A stretch of DNA of 64,000 nt, taken from positions 124,001 through 188,000 of the forward strand of contig JAGVMP010000011.1 of assembly GCA_020053735.1 (NCBI GenBank), in the 5' to 3' direction. This DNA comes from Pseudomonadota bacterium (lineage in GTDB: Bacteria > Pseudomonadota > Gammaproteobacteria > Burkholderiales > Methylophilaceae). This document shows, in pieces, positions 7,793 to 19,269 of this stretch. How positions within the stretch are numbered: the stretch's first letter is position 1; the number at the start of each line of letters is the position of its first letter. Position numbers and translations under genes: made by a program. The notes beneath the pieces are model-generated. The model did no database searches and had not been told where the DNA came from. It worked only from the letters and a program-made list of their open reading frames with translations.

Positions 7793-8749
7793 CTAGCCAA
7801 GCTGCCCGCCAACTCTGGCTTTTTGTTCGGCTAAATGGATGATATTGCTAGCTATATGCTCCCCTACTTCACGTTCAGTTTGGTCGTGCGCTATTTGTGC
7901 ATGTTCTACTTGGCTATGCTCTTCTACGCCAATACGCTCCAATATCAAATCGAATATCTTGCGTAAGTTTGCCCAGGTACTACGTGCCATGGTGTTGGTT
8001 TTAACTATATCGGCAAGCGATATGCCTTGTTTTTGACATTCGGAAATAGCTGAGCGAAGTGGAATTAAAGCAACCACGCCTTCGTTGTTGGTGAAGAAGT
8101 GCTGACCTATGCGTTCATTCAGTTCTTTAAGCGCAGCGCGTTGCGTCTCATTGCTTTGCACTTTATTCGGTAAAAACCCTAAAAATTGCAGTTTGGGATT
8201 TAGTATCGATTTAATATTAAGAATACCGCGCTGGCCATACAACGTATTACTCATGCCTTCAATGGATTCTTGCATGAGTTCAATCGGACTTAATACCGCA
8301 TTGGCCAACGTGAGCGCAATCGTGACTCTAATATCCAGCGATGGTGGCCCGTCGATAATACAAATATCATAATAGGCATCCATGCTTTCTAAAAACTGGG
8401 CAAAGTGTTGATGCGCAAGTGAGGATAGTTCAGTTTTTATGCCGCCAACCTCTACTTTCACACGTGCTTGCTCTACTAACACACCATTGAAGCGGCCATC
8501 GGCAGCCAAAATATTAAAGCCACTGTTATCTGGGTTAATGCTGACTGGCTTCATCATGACTTCAGTCACTGTTTTGGAGAGTGGCATCACCTTGCCACTA
8601 CGCGCTAAACAATGCGTGGTGTTGGCTTGATCATCAAAATCAATTACCAGCACCCGATAGCCTTGCGATCGCGCATAAAAAGCCAATTGGCAAGTTTGGG
8701 TCGATTTGCCCACTCCACCCTTTTGTATACCGATGTAGAGAGTTTTCAT
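7793..8749 (-). CDS. parA: ParA-family partition ATPase
   Basis: The deviant Walker A motif KGGVGKST lies at residues 10-17 when the start is taken at 8749. Further motifs are VLVIDFDDQANTTH and DICIIDGPPSL (Walker B). The start at 8749 was preferred over 8788 because it places the P-loop at the usual distance from the N-terminus and because an upstream 50-residue ORF ends 7 bases before it. ParA ATPases move DNA or place cargo together with ParB. The C-terminal tail after about residue 280 is charged and poorly conserved. Confidence 0.9.
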   Translation of the reverse strand: MKTLYIGIQKGGVGKSTQTCQLAFYARSQGYRVLVIDFDDQANTTHCLARSGKVMPLSKTVTEVMMKPVSINPDNSGFNILAADGRFNGVLVEQARVKVEVGGIKTELSSLAHQHFAQFLESMDAYYDICIIDGPPSLDIRVTIALTLANAVLSPIELMQESIEGMSNTLYGQRGILNIKSILNPKLQFLGFLPNKVQSNETQRAALKELNERIGQHFFTNNEGVVALIPLRSAISECQKQGISLADIVKTNTMARSTWANLRKIFDLILERIGVEEHSQVEHAQIAHDQTEREVGEHIASNIIHLAEQKARVGGQLG

Positions 8750-8756
8750 GATTTGG

Positions 8757-8909
8757 TTACCAAGCAGCGGCAAGTCCGCCCAAGTCATTCAATATTTTTT
8801 GAGTGCGCAAATTCAGGTCATTTTTTTGCTTAGGCATAAGCTCTGCCCAAGCGGCCATTTCTAAATCTAGCGCTAAGCAATGTCTAAGAATAGTCTGGTT
8901 TATATTCAT
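8757..8909 (-). CDS. Small 50-residue ORF at the head of the parAB-virB operon
   Basis: An ORF of 51 codons (MNINQTILRHCLALDLEMA... ending LGGLAAAW) ends 7 bases before parA. The sequence looks like a short, mostly helical acidic protein, and I do not recognise a family. Its stop codon is followed by the parA start with almost no gap, which suggests translational coupling. It is the first ORF after the operator-promoter at 9011-9040. It may be a real small regulator or only a leader peptide; the start codon context is weak. Confidence 0.5.
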   Translation of the reverse strand: MNINQTILRHCLALDLEMAAWAELMPKQKNDLNLRTQKILNDLGGLAAAW

Positions 8910-9010
8910 TTTTTCATCTCATCTATGTGGTTGATTCAGTAGTGTTTTTAGTTATTTATAAGGTTTTAACAATCATCACTGCCATTTGTGTTTTAGGTGT
9001 CATACAATGA

Positions 9011-9040
9011 ATATTACGTTATATCGTATATATTTGTCAA
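9011..9040 (-). promoter_or_regulatory. Promoter and operator of the parAB-virB operon
   Basis: On the minus strand, TTGACA (9040-9035) and TAATAT (9016-9011) are separated by 18 bases. The spacer and start of the -10 box contain a dyad TACG-ATATAA-CGTA (9015-9028). The same dyad in the same position relative to -35 and -10 occurs in the integrase promoter at 9787-9816. A repressor bound here would block the polymerase. The adjacent XRE protein is the obvious candidate. Confidence 0.7.
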
Positions 9041-9076
9041 CGACTTTCCGTAATTGCTTTATGCAATACTTTAAAT

Positions 9077-9436
9077 ATGAATTTAAGCACTAGATTACGT
9101 ATAGCTTTAGAGCGCAAAAGCCTGAAATCAGTTGATTTGGCCAAGGCGACAGGCATTGGTACAGGCACAATCGGCGACTGGCTGTCAGGCAAGTCTAAGA
9201 CGATGGTTGTTGAAAACGCATTCAAAGTATGTGAGTTCCTAGATGTGACACAAGAATGGCTGTTTTTTGGCAAAGGTAGCGTTGACGACATTCAAAATGA
9301 CACACCTAAAAGAAAAATAGCCAACCAATTGTTAGCACAAACGCCTGAGTATGCGATAGATGATGCGGTGAGCAGACTTTCTGATCTCAAGAAACTCATC
9401 GAAACCGCGCAAAAAAGTACCGCGACGGGTCAGTAA
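9077..9436 (+). CDS. Small XRE/cI-like transcriptional regulator
   Basis: The first 65 residues form a classic lambda-repressor-type HTH: LRIALERKSLKSVDLAKATG, then GTIGDWLSGKSKTM and the EFLDVTQEWLFFG segment found in many prophage and element regulators. The remaining 50 residues are a charged helical tail without a LexA/CI-type peptidase domain. It sits between the parA-virB promoter and the eexN/integrase promoter pair. Matching operators lie at those promoters, so it probably controls the choice between quiescence and transfer. Confidence 0.82.
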   Translation: MNLSTRLRIALERKSLKSVDLAKATGIGTGTIGDWLSGKSKTMVVENAFKVCEFLDVTQEWLFFGKGSVDDIQNDTPKRKIANQLLAQTPEYAIDDAVSRLSDLKKLIETAQKSTATGQ

Positions 9437-9505
9437 TGTTATTCAGCTACGTATTCATAATAAGTTAGATTCTGATAAGTAATAAATAGACAATAAACTT
9501 ACAAG

Positions 9506-9751
9506 CTATTTCCCTATATTAGCTTTAGCAGCTTCATACTGCAATTCTTGCAATGCATGTCTCGCGTTTTTACAATTAGGCACATCCCTACGCTCATCTA
9601 GGTTCTCGCGACACCACGCACTTACCTTAAACCTTAAAGCTTCGTCTTTCTTTAAATCGGGTACGGTGTAAATTTTTTCCGTTGGCGAGCAAGCAATCAT
9701 CGTCAGAATGAGTGCTGAAATTACCGTAGTTTTAGCCAGCTTATTTTCCAT
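9506..9751 (-). CDS. EexN-like small lipoprotein (entry exclusion candidate)
   Basis: The 81-residue product has a lipoprotein signal with lipobox MIAC (Cys at residue 21). The mature part has the pattern of EexN proteins of P-type conjugative elements: a helical charged stretch, a WCRENLDERRDVPNC segment with two cysteines, and an Asn/Ala-rich helix. EexN lipoproteins are linked to blocking uptake of a second copy. Assignment rests on this pattern and on the conjugative context. It is transcribed divergently from the integrase genes and away from the regulator. Confidence 0.6.
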   Translation of the reverse strand: MENKLAKTTVISALILTMIACSPTEKIYTVPDLKKDEALRFKVSAWCRENLDERRDVPNCKNARHALQELQYEAAKANIGK

Positions 9752-9770
9752 ACTTTAGCTCCCTCGCTTT

Positions 9771-9788
9771 ATTATACGAATTACCGTT
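9771..9788 (-). promoter_or_regulatory. Probable eexN promoter with degenerate operator
   Basis: On the minus strand a -10 box TATAAT (9776-9771) is entered by a degenerate copy of the TACG-N6-CGTA dyad: the plus strand reads TACG-AATTAC-CGTT (9775-9788). The relation of the operator half-site to the -10 box is the same as in the parA promoter. The -35 box is poor. Confidence 0.45.
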
Positions 9789-9816
9789 GACAATTAAATA
9801 CGTTTTAACGTATATT
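9787..9816 (+). promoter_or_regulatory. Promoter and operator of the DUF4224/integrase operon
   Basis: TTGACA (9787-9792) and TATATT (9811-9816) are separated by 18 bases. A dyad TACG-TTTTAA-CGTA (9799-9812) covers the end of the spacer and the start of the -10 box. The architecture is superimposable on the parA-virB promoter at 9011-9040. Confidence 0.7.
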
Positions 9817-9856
9817 AGCAGTCATCTTGGTTAAATTCAATCAAACCAATAGGCGC

Positions 9857-10060
9857 ATGAACTTATTTTTAGAACAAACAGATTTGGTGTTACTGACCGG
9901 ATACACGCGCAAAGCAAAGCAATGCGCTCAACTATCCATCATGAATATCCCTTACCGCGTGAATGTGAGAGGTGAGCCTTTGGTCACCATCGCCTACATC
10001 AATGGATTAAAAGCTGAGCCAATTAAAACAGGCTGGCAATCCAATCTAATGGCAGCTTAA
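9857..10060 (+). CDS. DUF4224-type small protein upstream of the integrase
   Basis: The 67-residue protein (starting MNLFLEQTDLVLLTGYTR) matches the DUF4224 pattern: a short N-terminal helix with LTGY, then KQCAQLSIMNIPYRVN, then a small strand region. These proteins usually sit directly before tyrosine integrases in beta- and gammaproteobacterial islands and may help recombination directionality. ATG 9857 is preferred over TTG 9827 because AGG lies 3 bases before it and the family starts there. The stop is 3 bases before the integrase start. Confidence 0.72.
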   Translation: MNLFLEQTDLVLLTGYTRKAKQCAQLSIMNIPYRVNVRGEPLVTIAYINGLKAEPIKTGWQSNLMAA

Positions 10061-10063
10061 ACC

Positions 10064-11116
10064 ATGGCGCAGGGTCGTAGACCAACAGTTCATGCGAATT
10101 TACCACCACATATGCGTGCACGCGTACGCGGCGACACTACCTACTATTATTACGACACTGGCGGCAAGCCACGCAAAGAAATTTCACTAGGTAAAGTTTA
10201 TGTTGAAGCCATCCGAAGGTGGTCTGAGTTAGAAGGTAAAAAAACCACACCATTAATTTACTTTAAAGATATTGCTGATCGCTATTTGCTCGAAATTGTA
10301 CCCACTAAAGCAGCACGCACACAAATCGACAACGTACGCGAAATGCAAAATTTAATTGCATTTTTTAACAACCCACCAGCACCCATCGCAGAAATTAGGC
10401 CGATACACGTTAGGCAATACCTCAATTGGCGTACAGATAACGGTAAAAAAAGTACAGTGCGTGCCAACCGTGAAAAATCTTTGCTTTCTCACCTATTTAA
10501 CATTGCACGTGACTGGGGGGCACTGGATACCGTCAACCCATGTCAAGGTATCAAGGGTTATACGGAAGAAGGTCGAGATGTTTACGTCGAAGATAATATC
10601 TATGATGCAATTTATCAAGTGGCAAGCCAACCACTTAAAGATGCGCTGGATTTAGCTTATTTGACTGGGCAACGTCCTGCTGACGTTATCGCGATGAGCG
10701 AGGCAGACATCCAAGATAAAATTCTGCTAGTTCAACAAGGCAAAACCAATGCTAAGCTACGCATTAGCATTACTGGGGAATTGAAATCACTCCTAGAGCG
10801 CATACTGAAAAGCAAGCAAGCTCACAAAGTGCGTACTTCGCAATTGATATGCACCGAAACAGGCAGACCGATCAGTCAAAATGCATTAAGACTTAGATTC
10901 GATAAAGCACGAGATAAAGCCATTAAACAAAATCCCGCAATAGCGAAAGATGTTAAGCATTTTCAGTTTAGGGATTTAAGAGCAAAAGCAGCGAGCGATA
11001 AAGCAGAAAGTGAAACGATGCGTGACGCTCAGTTGCAATTAGGGCATAGCTCTATGGCTATGACAGAGCAATATGTTAGGCAACGTCGCGGGCAAAAAGT
11101 AAGCCCAACCAGATAG
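10064..11116 (+). CDS. Tyrosine-type site-specific integrase
   Basis: This 350-residue phage-type integrase should insert and excise the element at the neighbouring tRNA-Lys. There is an N-terminal arm-binding region, a SAM-like core-binding domain (about residues 65-155) and a catalytic domain. Visible active-site residues include Arg204 in TGQRPADV, the FRDLRAKAAS box, LGHSS and the nucleophile Tyr337 in MTEQYVR. The gene ends 92 bases from the tRNA 3' end, the typical place. Length is normal for this group. Confidence 0.93.
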   Translation: MAQGRRPTVHANLPPHMRARVRGDTTYYYYDTGGKPRKEISLGKVYVEAIRRWSELEGKKTTPLIYFKDIADRYLLEIVPTKAARTQIDNVREMQNLIAFFNNPPAPIAEIRPIHVRQYLNWRTDNGKKSTVRANREKSLLSHLFNIARDWGALDTVNPCQGIKGYTEEGRDVYVEDNIYDAIYQVASQPLKDALDLAYLTGQRPADVIAMSEADIQDKILLVQQGKTNAKLRISITGELKSLLERILKSKQAHKVRTSQLICTETGRPISQNALRLRFDKARDKAIKQNPAIAKDVKHFQFRDLRAKAASDKAESETMRDAQLQLGHSSMAMTEQYVRQRRGQKVSPTR

Positions 11117-11138
11117 CCTAAATTAGCTAAAAATGTCT

Positions 11139-11168
11139 ATTTGCGGAAAAGTAAGGTATTTGCGGAAA
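11139..11168. repeat. Direct 10-bp repeats near the attachment site
   Basis: TTTGCGGAAA occurs at 11139-11148 and again at 11159-11168, 20 bp apart (two helical turns), between the integrase stop codon and the tRNA-Lys gene. Such paired short repeats beside an attachment site can be arm-type integrase binding sites. No experimental support is available. Confidence 0.45.
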
Positions 11169-11174
11169 TAAATA

Positions 11175-11202
11175 GCGCGGCTTAACTTCCGTTAAGCCGC
11201 GC
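11175..11202 (-). terminator. Terminator hairpin of the tRNA-Lys gene
   Basis: A perfect 12-bp stem GCGCGGCTTAAC / GTTAAGCCGCGC with a 4-base loop lies 6 bases beyond the tRNA 3' end. Downstream on the minus strand is TATTTATTT, a partial T-run. It may also stop transcription out of the integrase gene. Confidence 0.7.
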
Positions 11203-11208
11203 TGGTAT

Positions 11209-11284
11209 TGGTAGGGCGTGCGGGGATCGAACCCACGACAAACGGATTAAAAGTCCGCTGCTCTACCAGCTGAGCTAACGCCCC
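11209..11284 (-). tRNA. tRNA-Lys (anticodon UUU), attachment target of the element
   Basis: The reverse complement folds into a complete cloverleaf of 76 bases: acceptor GGGGCGT paired with ACGCCCT, D-loop AGCTCAGCTGGTAGAGC, anticodon loop with CTTTTAA, T-arm with GGTTCGATCC, and an encoded CCA end. The anticodon UUU reads lysine codons. The 3' end faces the integrase gene, so the insertion probably regenerated the tRNA 3' end. The other attachment copy would lie left of the window. Confidence 0.97.
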
Positions 11285-11528
11285 ATTAAGTTAGTTTTGC
11301 TAAACTATTTGGGTAAATCTGGTGTTTGACACATTTTCATAGGCAATATGCATTAGCTACGAAAGGGCGCAATTATGCTAGAAACTGGTCGTTTGGTCAA
11401 CGACTGTTTCGTGTTTTTAAACTTATTTTCAACTCCCACCCCGTAAAACAGCGGCTATACGATATTACTAAAATTACACACTTAAGAACTTGTGTAAACA
11501 TCAGTGAATAAAAAACTTTTTGCCCTGC

Positions 11529-12211
<683 letters not shown>

Positions 12212-12349
12212 GTGATTTAACGCATATTTACATGCCAATTTTGTGCAATTAGGATTAAACTGCAATTCACTATCAGCTCGCAATTTACTACGTTTAGAAT
12301 AATCAGCAATGAGTTTTTGGCTTCAACTCATCATTAAAGGATTAATTAA

Positions 12350-12835
12350 ATGAAAGTTCGCGCATTAGTTTTAATCGTCGTTTTAGGCTTATTTCTAGCA
12401 TTTATGATACTTAATTGGGCAACCATTTTGGCGCCAACAACGCTGAACTTAGGTATTGCTGAAGTGAATGCGCCACTTGGTTTGGTGTTGCTGGGTATGA
12501 TTACTTTGCTGACTGCATTGTTTCTTATCTTTATCCTTTATCTGCAAACGTCGGTTTTGTTTGAAGCGCGCCGCCATGCCAAAGAACTACAAACCAATCG
12601 CGAATTAGCCGATAAAGCAGAAGCATCTCGTTTTACCGAATTACGTCAGTTTATGGATGCTGAAATTCAAAAACAGGCGACACTTCAAGCCGAATCTAAG
12701 TCTGCATTATTAACAAAACTAGATGCGCTAAATGCAGATATTCATCGCGCAATTGATGTATCTGGCAATTCACTATCTGCTTACATTGGCGAGCTAGAAG
12801 ACCGCCTTGAAACCAAGTTTCCTGCTCAAAAATAA
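12350..12835 (+). CDS. LapA-domain-like inner-membrane protein
   Basis: Two membrane segments (residues 6-25 and 43-68) are separated by a short loop (ATILAPTTLNLGIAEVNAPLG). A long charged helix of about 90 residues follows and looks coiled-coil. This is the layout of LapA-like proteins, some of which help assemble lipopolysaccharide, but similarity is only at the level of layout. It is monocistronic, between adk and leuS, with a strong terminator after it. Function is unknown. Confidence 0.6.
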   Translation: MKVRALVLIVVLGLFLAFMILNWATILAPTTLNLGIAEVNAPLGLVLLGMITLLTALFLIFILYLQTSVLFEARRHAKELQTNRELADKAEASRFTELRQFMDAEIQKQATLQAESKSALLTKLDALNADIHRAIDVSGNSLSAYIGELEDRLETKFPAQK

Positions 12836-12851
12836 TCCTCTGCATTCGCTT

Positions 12852-12892
12852 AATTGGCCTATTAATCAGTATTAATAGGCCAATTTTCTTAA
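12852..12892 (+). terminator. Rho-independent terminator
   Basis: A perfect 15-bp stem AATTGGCCTATTAAT / ATTAATAGGCCAATT with loop CAGT is followed by TTCTT. It lies 16 bases after the LapA-like gene. Confidence 0.85.
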
Positions 12893-13032
12893 AAAATTTA
12901 ACCCCTTAATCGAACCATGCAAAGTCTTAACAAATTTTATTGTCAAGTTTTGCACTCATCGCACACCGCAGCCGTATGACAGGCAATGCGAAAGACCATG
13001 CCTTCAAGTATAATTTCAGTATTCCTATTTAA

Positions 13033-15627
<2,595 letters not shown>

Positions 15628-15628
15628 A

Positions 15629-16117
15629 ATGATTAAACACAACCTACGTACACTGTTTTTAACTTGTTTACTAACCAGCTTAGTCGCTTGCGGCTTTCAC
15701 TTGCGTGGCGCAGCTGACGTTGCGTTTAGCAGTATTTTCATCCAAGGTAATACCCTCGTTATTAACAAAAAACTGGTTAAATCGCTTAACACCAATGGTG
15801 TAAAAGTGCTGCCCAGCGCGGAAGGTGCCGAGATGCTGCTTGAAATGTTGGGCGAAGAAAGCGAAAAACGTATTTTGTCTTTAGCGGGTAGAGGTACAGT
15901 GAACGAGTTTGAGCTGTATTACCGCGTGCATTATCGCACTAAGCGTGCTGGCGCAGAGTTATGGAGCCCAACACAAACTGTAGAGGCGCGCCGTGACTTT
16001 ACTTATAGCGACGCTAATTTACTAGCCAAACAGGGCGAGGAAAAGCGCTTGAACGAAAGCATTCAACAAGACGTATTAAGCAACTTAATGCGCAGACTTT
16101 CCACCATCAAAAAATAG
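15629..16117 (+). CDS. lptE: LPS-assembly lipoprotein LptE
   Basis: LptE forms the outer-membrane complex with LptD that inserts lipopolysaccharide. The signal peptide ends in a lipobox LVAC, followed by GFHLRGAADV, which matches the conserved CGFxLRG start of mature LptE. The ATG at 15629, 1 base after leuS stops, was preferred over 15611 because it gives a normal signal peptide. The order leuS-lptE-holA is conserved in proteobacteria. Confidence 0.95.
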   Translation: MIKHNLRTLFLTCLLTSLVACGFHLRGAADVAFSSIFIQGNTLVINKKLVKSLNTNGVKVLPSAEGAEMLLEMLGEESEKRILSLAGRGTVNEFELYYRVHYRTKRAGAELWSPTQTVEARRDFTYSDANLLAKQGEEKRLNESIQQDVLSNLMRRLSTIKK

Positions 16118-16136
16118 TCGCAAGGGTTTAATTTGC

Positions 16137-17162
16137 ATGCGCCTAGATTCAAGCCAACTTAAACAGCAGCTAAGCCAAAACCCAACACAAAAGCTATCGC
16201 CTCTGTACGTGCTAGTAGGTGACGAACCGCTAGCGCAATCAGAATGTTTAGATGCCTTGCGTTTAGCTGCGCGCAAGGCAGGTGCCGATGAGCGCACCAG
16301 TTTTATTGTTGAACGTAATTTTAATTGGCAACAGATCGACCAGTATGGCCAAGCCATGTCCTTGTTTTCATCGCAACGAATTCTGGAGATTCACATCCCC
16401 AATGGTAAGCCTGGCGTAGACGGCGGCAAAGCATTGGTTGAGCTGGCGAATAAACCAATCCCCGATACCACGACAATTATTACCCTGCCCGATTTAGAGC
16501 GTGAAGCTAAAAACAGTGCGTGGTTTAACGCTTTGCAAAATTCCAGCACCTTAATTGAGTTGAAAGAAGTTGCTCCCAGCCAGCTACCACAATGGCTAGC
16601 GGCGCGACTTAAAGCGCAAAATCAAAGTACCGATGCAGCGACACTTGCCTTTATTGCGCATCAAGTAGAGGGCAACTTACTAGCGGCGCATCAAGAAGTG
16701 CAAAAACTTGGTTTGCTTTACCCCGCAGGTGAAATTAGCCCAGAAGCGGTGCGCGAATCTGTGCTCAACGTTTCGCGCTACGACGCCTTTCAACTGGGTG
16801 AAGCTGTATTGGCGGGCGATGCCGAGCGCACGACGCGCATCCTGCAAGGCTTGCAAGATGAAGGTGAAACCGCGGTGGCTATTATGAACCCGCTGATGTG
16901 GGTGCTACGCCCATTGGTACGCATTAAGCACGCTGAGGCACGTGCTGAGAACATGATGAATGCGATGACCAACGCGCGCATTTATGGTGAGCGACAACAC
17001 TTAGTCAAGCGCGCACTTGGTCGATTAAGCTTGCGCACACTAGAAGCGGCATTACAAAAGCTGTGTGATATAGACAAAACTGCCAAAGGCGTCATGCAAG
17101 GCGACGCATGGCTGGAGCTTTCTCGGCTGTGTTTTGGCCTAGCCAAAGTGCGTGGGCGCTAG
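16137..17162 (+). CDS. holA: DNA polymerase III delta subunit
   Basis: HolA opens the beta sliding clamp as part of the clamp loader. The N-terminal AAA+-like domain begins with LSPLYVLVGDEPLAQSE, the degenerate P-loop region of this family. Later segments include SSQRILEIHIPNGKPG, FIAHQVEGNLLAAHQEVQKL and SRYDAFQLGEAVLAGD. Length (341) is normal. It follows lptE by 19 bases, so it is probably co-transcribed. Confidence 0.95.
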   Translation: MRLDSSQLKQQLSQNPTQKLSPLYVLVGDEPLAQSECLDALRLAARKAGADERTSFIVERNFNWQQIDQYGQAMSLFSSQRILEIHIPNGKPGVDGGKALVELANKPIPDTTTIITLPDLEREAKNSAWFNALQNSSTLIELKEVAPSQLPQWLAARLKAQNQSTDAATLAFIAHQVEGNLLAAHQEVQKLGLLYPAGEISPEAVRESVLNVSRYDAFQLGEAVLAGDAERTTRILQGLQDEGETAVAIMNPLMWVLRPLVRIKHAEARAENMMNAMTNARIYGERQHLVKRALGRLSLRTLEAALQKLCDIDKTAKGVMQGDAWLELSRLCFGLAKVRGR

Positions 17163-17186
17163 TTTAGTCTTTCGCAAAACCGTATA

Positions 17187-18482
17187 ATGTCGGCTATGGA
17201 CATTAAACACGACATTAAAAGCTATATGCAAACAATGGGTGAGGCGGCTCGTAAAGCATCGCGCGCCATGGCTGCGGCCGATACCAACACCAAAAACCAA
17301 GCGTTGTTGCATATTGCTGCGGCTATTTTGCGCGAAAAAAACACACTATTAAACGCCAATCAGCAAGATTATGCTGCTGCAAAGGCCAGTGGCTTAGATG
17401 CGGCCATGCTAGAGCGCCTTACACTGACTGATAAATCTATCGCCAGCATGGCTGAAGGTTTGCAGCAAATCGCCGCACTGCCTGACCCGATTGGTGAGAT
17501 GAGCGATTTTAAATATTTGCCTAGTGGCATACAACTTGGCCAAATGCGCGTACCTTTGGGTGTGATTGGTATTATTTACGAAGCCCGTCCAAATGTGACG
17601 GTAGATGCGGCTGGGCTTTGTATTAAGTCTGGCAACGCCTGTATTTTGCGCGGTGGCAGCGAGGCGATTCATTGCAATCAAGCGCTTGCCAAACTGGTAC
17701 ATGAAGGCTTGGAAAAAGCCGGCTTGCCACAGGCAGCAGTACAAGTGGTGGAAACCACAGACCGTGCTGCCGTGGGTGAGTTGATTACCATGAAGCAATA
17801 TGTCGATGTGATTGTTCCACGTGGCGGCAAAGGCCTGATCGAGCGCATTAGTAACGATGCGCGCATTCCAGTTATCAAACACTTGGATGGTAACTGTCAC
17901 GTCTATGTCGATAATGAAGCTGACTTTGATAAAGCCCTGCGTGTGTTGGAAAATAGCAAAACGCAACGACTTGGTACTTGCAATACAGCAGAATCATTAT
18001 TGATAGCACGTTCTGTCGCTAAAAGCATGCTACCAAAACTGGCGGATATGCTGACTAGCCACGGCATTGAGATTCGCGGCTGTGCTGAGACTTTGGCTTT
18101 GATCCCTCAATATGTAAAAACTGGGCAAGCCAAGCCAGCGACTGAAGAAGACTTTTATACCGAATACTTGGACGCCATTATTTCGTGCAAAGTGGTTGCT
18201 GGCTTAGATGAAGCCATTGCGCATATCAACCAGCATTCATCACAACATACCGAAGCGATAGTCACCGAGAATTACACCAAAGCACGCCGTTTCTTGCGCG
18301 AGGTGGATAGTAGCAGCGTGATGGTGAATGCCAGCACACGCTTTGCCGATGGCTTTGAATATGGATTGGGTGCTGAAATTGGTATCTCTACCGATAAGCT
18401 GCACGCGCGCGGCCCTGTGGGTTTGGAAGGTTTAACCTCGCTTAAGTATATAGTTTTAGGCGATGGTCACGTCCGAGCATAA
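17187..18482 (+). CDS. proA: Gamma-glutamyl phosphate reductase
   Basis: ProA reduces gamma-glutamyl phosphate to glutamate semialdehyde in proline synthesis. It belongs to the aldehyde dehydrogenase fold; the catalytic Cys265 is visible in [11 protein letters not shown]. Other motifs are [20 protein letters not shown] and [12 protein letters not shown]-like sequence. A second ATG at 17196 is an equally possible start. The partner gene proB is 35 kb away (52,471-53,607). Confidence 0.97.
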   Translation: MSAMDIKHDIKSYMQTMGEAARKASRAMAAADTNTKNQALLHIAAAILREKNTLLNANQQDYAAAKASGLDAAMLERLTLTDKSIASMAEGLQQIAALPDPIGEMSDFKYLPSGIQLGQMRVPLGVIGIIYEARPNVTVDAAGLCIKSGNACILRGGSEAIHCNQALAKLVHEGLEKAGLPQAAVQVVETTDRAAVGELITMKQYVDVIVPRGGKGLIERISNDARIPVIKHLDGNCHVYVDNEADFDKALRVLENSKTQRLGTCNTAESLLIARSVAKSMLPKLADMLTSHGIEIRGCAETLALIPQYVKTGQAKPATEEDFYTEYLDAIISCKVVAGLDEAIAHINQHSSQHTEAIVTENYTKARRFLREVDSSSVMVNASTRFADGFEYGLGAEIGISTDKLHARGPVGLEGLTSLKYIVLGDGHVRA

Positions 18483-18601
18483 AACCCATGAATTGGGCGC
18501 ATAACCGTGTTGCGCAGTGCTCGAAATCCTCATGTACATCTGAGTACATTCTGGTTTCTGCGCGCTGTGCGCCTTGTTCTGCAACCCAATTGATGGGTTT
18601 T
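18481..18601. repeat. Intergenic palindromic repeat C1 (GTAC-core family)
   Basis: The outer arms AAAACCCATGAATTGGG (18481-18497) and CCCAATTGATGGGTTTT (18585-18601) pair at 16 of 17 positions. Between them is a core of about 85 bp with GTAC-N6-GTAC at its centre and GCGC near both ends. The core aligns with those at 19896-20017 and 54636-54759, but the arms do not. The right arm runs into T/A-rich sequence, so the whole could act as a terminator of proA. Confidence 0.75.
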
Positions 18602-18612
18602 AAATTTTTAAA

Positions 18613-19269
18613 ATGCAATTAATCGGTTTACTGGGCGGCACTTTTAACCCCATTCACTTTGGTCACTTGCGCATGGCGCAAGAACTCGCTGATGCGCTAA
18701 ATCTAGCTGAAATACGCTTTATTCCCTCTGCCAACCCACCTCACAAAGCTGCGCCAACTGTCCCGGCGCAACAGCGTGCCGAGATGGTGCAACTGGCCAT
18801 TGCCGATAATCCACTTTTCAAGCTAGATACGCGTGAGTTAAATCGCACTGGCGCGTCTTATACCATTGATACGCTCGTATCATTGCGTGAGGAATTAGGC
18901 GAAAATGGTTCGCTGTGTTTAATCATGGGTAGCGATGCTTTCAGCAAGTTAGATAGTTGGCACCGCTGGGATGAGTTGCTGCACTACTGCCATATTATCT
19001 TAGTGCAACGCCCAAACAGCCAATCGCAACCCAAACTATCCGATGAGCTGACAGCCTTTTTAAGTGACCATTACACAGAAAACAGTGATGATTTAGCGGG
19101 AAAATCAGCTGGTTATATCCACATGCAACAGATTACGGCACAAGAAATTTCTGCCACAAAAATTCGTGTAATGCTAGCGGCTGGCAAGAGCACAAAATAC
19201 TTAGTACCAGATATGGTACTGGCTTATATCAAGCAGCAACATCTCTACTCATTAGCTCAAATATCCTAA
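18613..19269 (+). CDS. nadD: Nicotinate-nucleotide adenylyltransferase
   Basis: NadD joins ATP and nicotinate mononucleotide to make deamido-NAD. The nucleotidyl-transfer motif GGTFNPIHFGH is at residues 8-18, and the ISATKIR motif lies near the C-terminus. Length (218) is typical. The 3' end overlaps the convergent bioD gene by 18 bases. Confidence 0.97.
   Translation: MQLIGLLGGTFNPIHFGHLRMAQELADALNLAEIRFIPSANPPHKAAPTVPAQQRAEMVQLAIADNPLFKLDTRELNRTGASYTIDTLVSLREELGENGSLCLIMGSDAFSKLDSWHRWDELLHYCHIILVQRPNSQSQPKLSDELTAFLSDHYTENSDDLAGKSAGYIHMQQITAQEISATKIRVMLAAGKSTKYLVPDMVLAYIKQQHLYSLAQIS

Noticed and set aside
11326-11511. 61-codon ORF between tRNA-Lys and adk
   Set aside because: No recognisable domain, no ribosome binding site, and it ends just before the adk promoter. 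It is probably chance.
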